From positions 1 through 36,148 of the forward strand of contig JALMLS010000113.1 of assembly GCA_038496445.1 (NCBI GenBank): DNA of 36,148 nucleotides, given 5' to 3'. Below, one piece after another: positions 10,601 through 19,750 of the stretch. Both the position numbers and the translations under genes were made by a program. Below the pieces are notes generated by a model. The model saw nothing but the letters and a program-made list of their open reading frames with translations, ran no database searches and was not told the origin of the DNA. Source of the stretch: Trichosphaerium sp. ATCC 40318 (Eukaryota; Discosea; Flabellinia; Trichosidae). Position 1 is the stretch's first letter; each line of letters opens with the position of its first letter.

Positions 10601-11541
10601 TGTAGATGCAACACGGCTAAAGTACGTGCTCTATATTTAAAAGCCCGTTTATAATGAATACTAGAATGCAATTAAAAGCCGAAGAAGAGTATAATGATTC
10701 TGATTTTGGTCTTTCTGTAACATCTCCAGGCGATACTAACTCTTCTGCTATTGGTATTGATATTACTGAAAAACAAATAAGCTGTGGTGGATCAATGGCT
10801 CATACAATATGGGGAGGAGGCTCACCAGATTGGTAAACGAAAAAGAGGCTTAAGTTTATTTTTCTAACTGGCAATGTCTAGGTCTGTCTTGAATATATGG
10901 CTTGGTAACGATGTAACATATAGTATGTCGCAGGCTGAAAAGTCTCTTAATTATTGGAGGGATGGTATTCATGACCAATGGAATATACACGCATTGCTTT
11001 CTGATAACGATAAATCTTGGGGAGACCAAGCTGGATATCCTTACATTTCAAGCCATTATGGCTTTCACATGGTTCTTGTACGTACAAAAGTGCCTTTCTT
11101 ATTTGTGAATAATTTATGTCACGTGCTCATACAAAGACTTTGTACTTCTTTGGTTACTTTTTTTTTTTCAAAAAACAAAACTTACATCAAACAAAATTAT
11201 TTTCTCCTTTCTCAGCCATAATCACGTGGGTTTTTTGTTCTTTAATCCGCCTTTACTTGTGTTTAATGTTGTTTGTTTGTTAGTGGCATATCCCTCTTGC
11301 ATTATCTGGTCAGTACTATTCTGTTCCCGAGAGTGTATTATCGTTTAAACCACAACTTCAAGCGCCATACACGCTGCCAGTATATTTACCTGGAGTACTT
11401 GCATTTATTAAAAAAGATAGCTCTCAATATACATTCGGTGTTGTCATTGGAAGCATTGAAGTAGATACACTATCTATTGATAATCATGCGTACAAAACCA
11501 AAGTATCTCTTAAAAAAGGTGAATCAATAGTTTGGAGTTAG
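7670..11541 (+). CDS. Secreted GH116 (GBA2-like) glucosidase with PAN/apple-like inserts
   Basis: My 15-exon model: 7670-7811, 7879-8069, 8116-8207, 8249-8285, 8336-8504, 8549-8630, 8687-8919, 9002-9506, 9555-9820, 9864-10236, 10308-10438, 10483-10621, 10665-10832, 10882-11077, 11284-11541, giving 993 aa. GH116 enzymes are retaining beta-glucosidases, and GBA2 cleaves glucosylceramide. A hydrophobic N-terminus ([15 protein letters not shown]) looks like a signal peptide, unlike cytosolic GBA2. A Cys-rich PAN/apple-like segment (around 111-185) precedes the GH116 N-domain (GGFGAGSFE). A second PAN-like segment sits near 340-375. In the catalytic part, QWEAYDCV offers Glu567 as nucleophile and CTYD offers Asp691 as acid/base, by alignment with GBA2 from memory. 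Intron 9 begins GC (AG|GCAAGT). A 39-nt in-frame intron at 7680-7718 is possible and would sharpen the signal peptide. The substrate is unproven. Confidence 0.88.
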
Positions 11542-11667
11542 ATCAAAACTGTAAAGTTGCTATATTCAATAAACTACGTATTGTACCCACTCAGGTTACG
11601 TTTCTTAGGTGATACACTTAGCGAAGTCGTCTAAGACACTGAAAAGGTGAGCTCCTGGGAAGGGAAT
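11542..11667. other. Short intergenic spacer
   Basis: The 3' flank of the glucosidase gene. An AATAAA-like polyadenylation signal occurs near 11567 (CAATAAAC). Nothing else is visible. Confidence 0.4.
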
Positions 11668-11750
11668 TAAAGCTAAGCCAATCAAAACCAATGTTTTGAC
11701 GAATGATGTTGTTGAAGCTATGAGAAACAGCAGTAGCACCAAATCTAAAC
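11668..11750 (-). pseudogene. Fragment of an F-box protein gene
   Basis: On the minus strand this reads as AVSHSFNNIIRQNIGF with flanking residues. It closely parallels AVSHRFNNIIRQNIGF in the decayed F-box/LRR gene next door (11833-12691). No start, stop or downstream repeats are attached. It is best read as the leftover of a tandem paralogue. The neighbouring bases are too diverged for me to fix the ends. Confidence 0.6.
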
Positions 11751-11832
11751 CCACATCTCAACAACGCTGAATATAAAAGAGTGGCCACTGTACGGTATGG
11801 TAAAGCTAGGTCGTTTTATTATGTTGTTTGCA

Positions 11833-12691
11833 CTACCATCTATCTTCTCTCCAAGTTATTCCTAGCGCCTCAACAGCGTCTTTGGTGACACGAGTTGCGT
11901 TACATGCATAAATAGATTTAAGTGATTTTAAGTGCACTAAACAATCATTCGTAATGTTCTTGCAATTGTACAATTGAAGATGTTCAAGCTTGACAAGGTA
12001 CTTCATACCTGAGTCGTAATCTTATCACAATCCAGAGTTCAAGTTTTTTGAGATTGGTCACGTGCTTTAAACCCGCATCTGTGATGTCGTTACAGACATC
12101 CAAGCTCAAGTTTTTGATGTTTTTCAAAGGTACAAAATCATCGTCTAAGACATTTGTAGCAAATAGAAACTGCACATTGTCAACTTGTTCAAGCCATTCA
12201 TCAACCTCTAATCTGAGATCTTCTTTATCTTTTTCATGGATACAACCAGTAACACGGCAGTCATACATGGCTACAGTATGTACTGATTTTAGAGGCTCAA
12301 GCGACATCTCACCACTATTTGGATAGTACAAGTTAACTGAGTGAACTGGGGATGTCCGTTTACTAAAGCAAGAAGACCAGCCTTTGTAAATGTTACATAA
12401 CCTAGATTTATGGTGTGAACACCTTTAAGACAAGCCAAGTCATTTGTAGAAAGTTCTAATCCTGCGTCAAATTGTATAATTGTGTTTCTCAATAAAGGAC
12501 TGTCTTGGAGAAAAGCACAATCTGACGGTTGTTTCAACTTTAGCCAAAAGAAACCAATATTTTGCCTAATAATGTTGTTGAAGCGATGTGAAACAGCAAG
12601 CACGAATGAGGCACTTCGTAAGTAGTAGGCGCCGTAGAATAAGCGTTAGTATCTTGTTCGGTACTCGTTCAATAACTTCATCTTGTGACAT
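11833..12691 (-). pseudogene. F-box/leucine-rich-repeat (FBXL-like) pseudogene
   Basis: The minus strand starts with ATG at 12691, followed by an F-box-like opening (VPNKILTLILRR). It then needs a frame change to continue as SASFVLAVSHRFNNII. Leucine-rich repeats of the cysteine-containing type follow (LKNIKNLSLDVCNDITDAGL; MKYLVKLEHLQLYNCKNIT), ending at TAG 11833. At least four single-base losses are required: near 12635, near 12331 and two near 12010-12025. None can be explained by an intron of plausible size. F-box/LRR proteins are substrate receptors of SCF ubiquitin ligases. Here the product cannot be made intact unless the breaks are assembly errors. The adjacent fragment at 11668-11750 suggests a decaying tandem family. 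Confidence 0.75.
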
Positions 12692-12857
12692 TACTATTTG
12701 TCGTTCTGTTGCCAGTTGTGTTGCTATGTAAATGTTGATTCTTTAAACGTAAAAATATTAATAACACGTGCAAAGAAAACCGGTTGTACCTTTAATCTAC
12801 TGTCTAACGCGTTGGTAGTGTCAACACAACAAGACAATTGCATTCAACGAAAATTCA

Positions 12858-13153
12858 ATATTTATTAAATTTAGATTGCACACTCAGTTAACTGAGTTGA
12901 AAAAACTCCCGACGAGGGTCTCGATCCCTCGACCGTACGGTTAAGAGCCGTACGCTCTACCAACTGAGCTAGCCGGGACTTGTCGATGGGTTTGAGTAAC
13001 GTTTGTTGGGATTCTATAAAATCTAAACCTGTCAATAATTAGTTTTAGAGTAGTACGCACAAACACCATAAACGTTCCAGTAGTTTTCCAAAACGTACAC
13101 TTTATACATACGGTGCTACATTGAAAGTTGTTAATTATTGGCACATCAGAAAA
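12858..13153 (-). repeat. Left arm of a 296-bp inverted repeat containing tRNA-Lys
   Basis: The reverse complement matches 15856-16151 with about three or four differences in 296 bp, through both the tRNA and its flanks. Similarity stops abruptly at CAGAAAA on the inner side and fades at AAATATT on the outer side. I found no target duplication around the arms and no transposase between them. Confidence 0.9.
12906..12978 (-). tRNA. tRNA-Lys (CUU)
   Basis: A 73-nt cloverleaf with a 7-bp acceptor stem (TCCCGGC with GTCGGGA, one G-T pair), D arm GCTC/GAGC, anticodon stem TACGG/CCGTA and loop CTCTTAA, giving anticodon CTT. The T stem is GAGGG/CCCTC. There is no intron, and a T6 Pol III terminator follows the discriminator G. 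The T loop starts ATC where most tRNAs have TTC. It is identical to the copy at 16031-16103. A 16-bp perfect palindrome (ACTCAGTTAACTGAGT) lies just past the terminator at 12882-12897. Confidence 0.95.
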
Positions 13154-13968
13154 GCATGACACAACTTGCTGCTTTTCCTGTTTAACTTATTTTCTTGTTT
13201 AGGCGTATGTGTTACTTTTGTAGATGAATGTACCATGAGCCAAGTACTACAAATAGGAGCTACTTAACTTAGGTGACAACGTAAAGGCCATTACGAATGT
13301 GCAATTTTGTTTTTACATTGTGCTATAGTTCAAGAAGACTCTGGCTCTCGATTGAAAGTCTGGCGAATTACCCCTACTCCGCAACCCTGTGTCACAGGTA
13401 TGAATAAAATACCTACGCAACCCATACCAAGAGAAACTCAGTGATAGTAGTAGCTACCATTAAAAACACAACAAGTTACTTTGTCTTTTTAAAGCGAAGA
13501 TTTGAACAAACTTTTCATGCATGAATGAATATGTTATTGCACGTGTACAAACACCACAACGTCCCTTGAAAAACTTGTATTATTGTTGAGTACAATAAAT
13601 AGTCTTTGTTTTGTTATGAAAATACAGCCATATTTAGGCGGTTCATTTGGCATACTTCAAGGGAACGGAAGCAGGTACTAATCCTCTTTTTTTTTTCCCC
13701 AACAAATGTGGTTCAACACCTAATATAGAGCGAACTTGTAGTGAATTGGATGTTTCAAAACACGTTTAAATTGCTTAGCTTAAATTTGTAGTTCATTTTC
13801 TTTTGAAAGCAGACAAGAACTGATACAGATATGGTGCCAAACACGAACAACATTTTTTAGAGTAGACTCATAAGGATAAGGACTATGGCCCTTTTATTTA
13901 GCGCATCTCCGAACACAAGACTACAATTTGAAATGAAGGCTAATAATGAGTTTATTAAGATAACGAAC
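13154..13968. other. Spacer with two possible orphan exons
   Basis: Two plus-strand stretches look like exons with correct borders but could not be joined. One is 13329-13397 (encodes RLKVWRITPTPQPCVTG, preceded by CTATAG, followed by GTATGA). The other is 13628-13674 (encodes PYLGGSFGILQGNG, preceded by ACAG, followed by GTACTA). Neighbouring sequence gives stop codons in every join I tried. They may be a broken gene or chance. The rest appears noncoding. Confidence 0.25.
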
Positions 13969-14575
13969 TTAACATTGTGGTAAGATAGTGACACCCTTGG
14001 TACATGGGTCGTAAGCTAGAATAGGAACAGGAGCATAGCTATTTAAAATCGTTAAAAGAAAACAACTGAAGGAAAGGTAAGTACCCAGAAGATCCAAAGT
14101 AGAAGCTAATAGTCATCGGCTGTGAGGCACACAGATACCCTTTGAGGTCAAAGTACAAGTCTCCACAAACGTTTGTTTGGGTGCCACGCGTAGATACCCA
14201 TTTACACGTTTGCGTTTGGCACCCAAGAGTGCAACGCAATTTGCTTGCTATGGATGAGTTAGAAATCTAATATTTTACTTGGAAAAAGTTGATTGTACCC
14301 TGTGGCGCCTGAATAGGACCCAAACTGTTGTTGCCTTTTACATCAACAGTAACTATTAAGTGTTCTTTCGTAATTAGTATCTTCAGGACAGTGCAGAAGT
14401 AGGCTGCATTGTAACGTGATACCAAGTTTTTAGGTCTCAATTCGTATCTTAGAAAGTGACAAGCACCTCCACCATATCCGGGCTGGGATGGGCTGATTTG
14501 TTGCTGTTCTCCGTATTGCATGTTGATGAGTTGTTGTTGATGAGTATTTGAGTTACAAATGAAGATACCGAACAT
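13969..14575 (-). CDS. Hypothetical Gln/Gly-rich, Cys-rich protein
   Basis: I do not recognise this gene. A minus-strand ATG at 14575 opens a Gln/Gly/Tyr-rich segment (MQYGEQQQISPSQPGYGGG). The C-terminal part is a Cys-rich module beginning LRCTLGCQTQTCKW and ending in TILPQC with stop at 13969. Two downstream junctions look real: an intron ending CATCCATAG near 14250, and one starting GTACTT near 14090 and ending AAATAG near 14040, after which the frame reads YAPVPILAYDPC. The first junction, inside 14300-14450, is ambiguous: the open frame there can be read through or spliced. The six or more cysteines suggest a disulfide-rich extracellular domain, though I see no clear signal peptide. Confidence 0.45.
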
Positions 14576-15855
14576 AGATTGTTAAGTTGTGTGTACTGGT
14601 AACTTTTCCTTTTAGTCTACCTTTGATGATTAGTTGACAGGCTGCTCGCTTTTATAGTCTTGGCAATACATTGAACAACACGTTGTATATAGTTTTAGGG
14701 AGCATTGTCTTTGGGTAGTATTTAGTTTTTGCTCGAATATTAGTAAAAGCTAATCTCCAAAAACGCTGTAGGAACAGTGTGCAGGTTTATTACTTCAAAT
14801 CCCTTTTTGTGTTAGAAATCACTTCAAGCGATAAGTGAAAACAATGTATACAATAAAAAATTTTCGCTACATGACAGTGAGATTGAATGATTACTAATAC
14901 TACGTTCCCAAAATTGTTTCTGGATTAGTTTTTTTTGGCTGTCACTATTCAATAAAGACCATTTTAAAGTAATAACAACTTTCCACTCTAACAAGAATAG
15001 AAATGTCATATGAAAACGTATTTTCTACGCACTAGGCGAGAGGTAAAGCTGTTATCTGTTCTTGAAGTTTTGACAACAGAAAACTAGAAAAATATGATGA
15101 CTGTCATTTTTCCGCTAATAGTACACGTGGGTGCATAAAGTTAGGCACTTGTTAGAAGACAGCAGAATATGATTTTTAAAGCCATACAAACTATTCTACA
15201 AGTCTTTCTAGGCGCACTAGTGCATACATGTACGATTCAAATGGAATTAAATGACGGCTGGCACCTAAGTCATCTGTTGTACTCGGTTTTAGGACATTGT
15301 TTCCCCAAGCAGTGGAATAAATACGTGGCTTGATATGAGATAAATGAGGTTGTGACTGCTATTTATTTATTGTCTGTGTCATTCAAGTTAGAAGGGTTTT
15401 TGCCTACTATTACAGTATCCTTACGCGGTGGTAAGAGAAAGTCATGTGTTTGCATCATGACTGTGCTGGCTAACTAAATAAATGTAAGTTACTAAATATG
15501 CGAAAAAACCAAGAAACGATACTGCTTCATTTATCTCATTTTTTAAGCAGGTTATTTTGGTCGCACCGTTGTTTTAATAACATCTCTATTTAGCCGACAA
15601 TTAACCGAAGAATTGCTATAACTGGTTAAGCCGAGACCTTGACCACGACCACATCTATGCATATATGTGTAATTTTTGATGGCAGGGAATCTGTTGTTCA
15701 CAGTTACTACGCTTTGAACTTTGTCACATTAGTTCATAAACTTACAGTGTTGGCGGCTTGTTTTGGCCATGGTAATATAAGATATCCGTTATTGTTCATT
15801 TGTGCGAACAAAAGCATGTTACTCAACATTTCATAGAGATTTTTATGGAGCGTTA
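14576..15855. other. Gene-poor spacer between the inverted-repeat arms
   Basis: About 1.3 kb with only short open frames, none with exon-like borders or domains. One CACGTG occurs near 15124. I see no transposase, tRNA or simple repeat. Confidence 0.4.
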
Positions 15856-16151
15856 TTTTCTGATGTGCCAATATTTAACAACTTTCAATGTAGCACCGTG
15901 TGTATAAAGTGTACGTTTTGGAAAACTACTGGAACGTTTATGGTGTTTGTGCGTACTACTCTAAAACTAATTATTGACAGGTTTAGATTTTATAGAATCC
16001 CAACAAACGTTACTCAAACCCATCGACAAGTCCCGGCTAGCTCAGTTGGTAGAGCGTACGGCTCTTAACCGTACGGTCGAGGGATCGAGACCCTCGTCGG
16101 GAGTTTTTTCAACTCAGTTAACTGAGTGTGCAATCTAAATTTGATAAATAT
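15856..16151 (+). repeat. Right arm of the 296-bp inverted repeat containing tRNA-Lys
   Basis: Inverted copy of 12858-13153. The differences I can see are AATATTTAAC versus AATAATTAAC, GTGTGTAT versus GTATGTAT, and an A/G change after the palindrome. The flanks are as well conserved as the tRNA itself, so the copy is recent or kept alike by gene conversion. Confidence 0.9.
16031..16103 (+). tRNA. tRNA-Lys (CUU)
   Basis: Identical to the tRNA at 12906-12978 but on the opposite strand, so the two genes are transcribed away from each other. The anticodon CTT is at 16064-16066. The Pol III terminator T6 is at 16104-16109, followed by the same 16-bp palindrome at 16112-16127. A and B boxes (TAGCTCAGTTGG and the T arm) are intact. 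Confidence 0.95.
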
Positions 16152-16320
16152 TTAAATACAACTTAATTTCTCATGAAATAACTTAAAAAGTATATTAGTA
16201 TACTTACAAGTTATGTTTGTAGCTTGCTACGACGACTTTATCATTGGCTGTTGCATAACACAAGTAGCACTAAACTGCAGAATAACTTTTTGCTTTTTCT
16301 CTTATCAAACGATTCATAAA

Positions 16321-19300
16321 TTAATTTTGTGTAAATTCTATTAACAAACCACAAGTATCACTATTAGTTTCCACAGATGCCATGTGTCTTAATGTTTCAA
16401 GGTTCATTTTGCCACTGACAACTAAATTATTTTTGTTTTGATATCTCTTTATCAAATCATAAAAGCAAAAAGCCTCATCAACGTCAATGACCTAAATATA
16501 AGTCAATTAACTTTATACCTCAAAAAACGATTGAGCATTTGATTACCTGTTTAGCGGATACCTTAGATTGACATTTGATTACTGTTTGTTTTAAAAGTAA
16601 AAAAATTGGTGCTAAAACTTCAGTAACTGGTGCAACCATCAACGCTCTGTTAATATCACAACAAGTGTCATTCAAAAATTGCTATAAAAGAAACAATAAG
16701 TAATGTACTCAACAAAAAGCAGAACACTGCGCCAACAAAGGCGCTTGAGGTAAAAATATGGAAAAAGAAGGAAATTTGTTTCTCTAAGCTTCAATCAGCC
16801 TGCCATAGGAAGCTTTCAAGCAATCAACGTACATGTATTAATTCTTCCTTCATAGCACCTGAAATGAGCGAAACAAAACCCTGTAGATGTTATCAACAAA
16901 ACGAGATTTACGCAAAAAAAACAAGAAAAAAACAAGATTAACGTACTGAAAGCGCTTCACATGTCACATTAGATATGACATCTAACTTTGGTGTATAACT
17001 TTTAAGAAAACCCAAGCAGTATAAATACATGTGCAACTTATCTATAAGATTGCAAACAACGTCATTAAGTATTTTTACTTGACGCTCATCCAAAAACTCC
17101 GTCTTGCCATCAATATCTGCATCTATCGTAACAACAAGCATCGACTGTTGGAACACTTGAAAAACAAGTTGTAAGCTAGATATCAATTCTGTCTATACAA
17201 CACGCACCATTATGATATGATTTGCAGAATTGTTTTGCTTCACTCCTTACAATATTGAATCGAACTTTGTTCGATACATTTGTTCCAAATAACTTTAAGT
17301 TGTGATTTAACTGAAGAAATAGCTGGTATCTATCAAAGTTCCCACCTGGAACATGATGTAACGTATATTTTGTTTTAGAAGTATCTGCTGGACAACCAAG
17401 AGCATCACCGATTGGTGTCTATGAGAAAGTAAGCTAAGAAAGTTGCGAAAGAGTTTTGATTTAGTACCGGTATGAATAGGTCAGAAGTTGTTTGCATGAA
17501 CTTTCCAATAGCACTTCCATTTGTTTTCTTATTAGCTGTCACGACCACAGCGTACACCTAAAATATATAAGCACAAACACAAAGAGGGTAACCGTACAAT
17601 ATCACGAAAATCATCAGTTTTCTCAAGCAATGTTGAAACATACTTTGTTGTATTAAAAAGCCTATAAAACGTCAGCACATCAACATTGTGACAGTTCATT
17701 ATAATGTACCACTCTTCCACAATATACAATTTATAACCTTTTAATACTTCCCCTTCGGATTCAATATCTATTAATCCTTCTTTTGCATACTGACGGTATC
17801 TTCCTAAACGGAATCAGTTTATACTTTCAAAAAAAAATTAGAAAAAAATGTACTTGGTTCACAAATGACAATACGCTGCCCTTGTGCTATACCCCTATGC
17901 TTTAATTTATCTACAGTTAACTCTATTCATATAATTTAGAGTACATATGACAAAAGGAATATTAACACACCTTTAATAAACGTTGCAGCAAGGTCAAGAT
18001 TTGTAACATAATATCCAATCTCGCCTGAAAACAACTCATCAATTCCAAACTCTTGGACAAACGCAAGTAGTCTAAAATAAGCGTGTTATTAATACCAACA
18101 ACTATGGAAATGTGATATGAATACACATACGTTCTGAGTGACTGTATCTTCGCCTTTAAAGTGACATAAATCAAGATATCCAAAAAATCATCAGCGGAAA
18201 CGACTTCTTTTCCTGAGACTTGGCGTGCTTCTCTAATAATTTCTTTTGCGGCTTTTAGTACACACTCCCTATATGATCCGTTAGCTATATATTTTAATGT
18301 TACAACAAGTATAAATATGCGATAAAATGAGCTACATACAATATCTTCGTTGGCGTGTGACAAAATGTCATTCTTCTTAACTTTGATATTGCAGCCAGGT
18401 AAGGCGCATAGTCATCTGAACAAAACTCTTCTTTTATATCTAATTGAGCTTGCGTAATATCTGCGAATGACTGACACTTCTTAAGAAGTATAGTATCCTC
18501 TTCCTGGCACTCAACTTGCCTTGTACATTTGAAATACAACTTTGGATATAAATGTGATTCAAGACAAATCTAAACAACATTACAATCCGAAACTACGCTA
18601 TACTCAGTACCTTAAACTGCAGTTTCGTTATTCCTTTTGGTGGAGAACCCGTAAGACGTATTATATTTACACTTAAGACTTCAAGGAAGTCCTTGACCTT
18701 CATATCTGTAAAAGAGTCAACTTGGTTTTGAAAATAATAAAAGAGGATGTTTGCATTACCTGTGTACGGATAAGTTGTGAAAAACTTTGTCACGTGGAAA
18801 CCAACACCATCTGGTGTTTCGTCATTCAAATGCGTTTTAATAGCGCGTATTATCTCATCAGTGTGATTCAAAGCGTACTGCCTGAAAAGCAATTGTAAGT
18901 ACTTACAATGACTGATTTCTAATTAACGATATTCATGTACGTACACCTTTTGTACAATATTGGTACTTTGCATGCGCACCACATCTGGTGAGGGGTCTTC
19001 TAAAAATACAAAACCAAGCTTTTCAATATCAGAATCTAAGTTTGCACTAAGTACGATCAAAAACAAAAAAAAATTTGTTGACTTACCTTCATTTATAGCC
19101 ATTTGACGGTTCAAGTCATCAACACGCTTCTGATATGATTTGATACTTTCTTCAGAAAACACTCCAGCCATAAAGACTTCGACATAGTCATCGGGAACAT
19201 CAACACGTACTCTAGTTTTGAATATGTCAAATACCACGTGCTTGAAATAGTTTTATTTGACGTACAAGGCTTCAAGTCCTCGTATAGCGTCTTTAATACG

Positions 19301-19521
19301 TTTATTCTTTTCTAGTTCTAGTTTAATAAGCTCTTGAGTATGTTGGCGCTGCAAGGCATCGTGCAGTATCGCTTTGCGTCTATATTTGTTACAAGCGACA
19401 TAATTTTGAGGACATACTCAGCTGTACTAAGTCCAGAGGGTGTTGTCTGGCGAGGGGAGTTGATTCTGTCAATGTCTAGTTCTAGCGCTTTTATAATTTG
19501 TTGCCCGTTCAGTAGTAACAT
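16321..19521 (-). CDS. VPS9-domain protein, probable Rab5-family GEF
   Basis: My 17-exon model sums to 2109 nt (702 aa): 19521-19393, 19348-19266, 19211-19087, 19035-18945, 18881-18760, 18705-18611, 18539-18422, 18380-18340, 18264-18131, 18071-17971, 17803-17598, 17557-17468, 17418-17208, 17155-16947, 16880-16833, 16681-16547, 16491-16321. A helical, coiled-coil-like N-terminus comes first. Residues about 240-346 form a VPS9 domain (SADDFLDILIYVTLKAK, then FSGEIGYYVTNLDLAATFI), the exchange-factor fold acting on Rab5-type GTPases at early endosomes. The approximately 350-residue C-terminal region is unknown to me. Its start lies 230 bp from the divergent FERRY3 start. An in-frame TAA near 19258 falls inside a 54-nt intron. 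The VPS9 call is firm; the human orthologue, if any, is not. Confidence 0.85.
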
Positions 19522-19750
19522 AATATAGCGTTAGTGATTATTTTGACATCGTTTTGTACTGATTAAATTCTTTTTTAGCATCTTGTACAGACAATCGCCT
19601 CATTACCACTTGGAAACGCGCCTGGTTATCATTACACGCTAAGGCAATGGTCCTGTAGAGTTGCGAACAAGTAATGTGAACATAACGCGCGCTTAACGCA
19701 TTTTGTTAGCGCATGTAGCACGCCACGCTCAGGATAAATTACAAACACCA
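19522..19750. promoter_or_regulatory. Shared divergent promoter region of VPS9 gene and FERRY3
   Basis: The 229 bp between two opposed start codons must hold both promoters, as no other gene lies between them. There is no clear TATA box. A GC-rich island (ACGCGCGC) lies at about 19685 in otherwise AT-rich DNA. Co-regulation is an inference from spacing. Confidence 0.5.

Noticed and set aside
12941-16068. Near-identical 73-aa frames beside both tRNA-Lys copies, as a conserved gene pair
   Set aside because: They run into the tRNA genes themselves, and their similarity is simply that of the inverted-repeat arms.
12858-16151. DNA transposon with 296-bp terminal inverted repeats
   Set aside because: There is no target duplication, no transposase in the spacer, and a functional tRNA lies inside each arm. 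Inverted duplication is the simpler reading.
19258-19260. In-frame TAA between two coding stretches of the VPS9 gene, hinting at stop-codon reassignment
   Set aside because: A 54-nt intron (GTACGT..ACTAG, 19265-19212) removes it and keeps the frame. Other genes in the window end normally at TAA, TAG or TGA.
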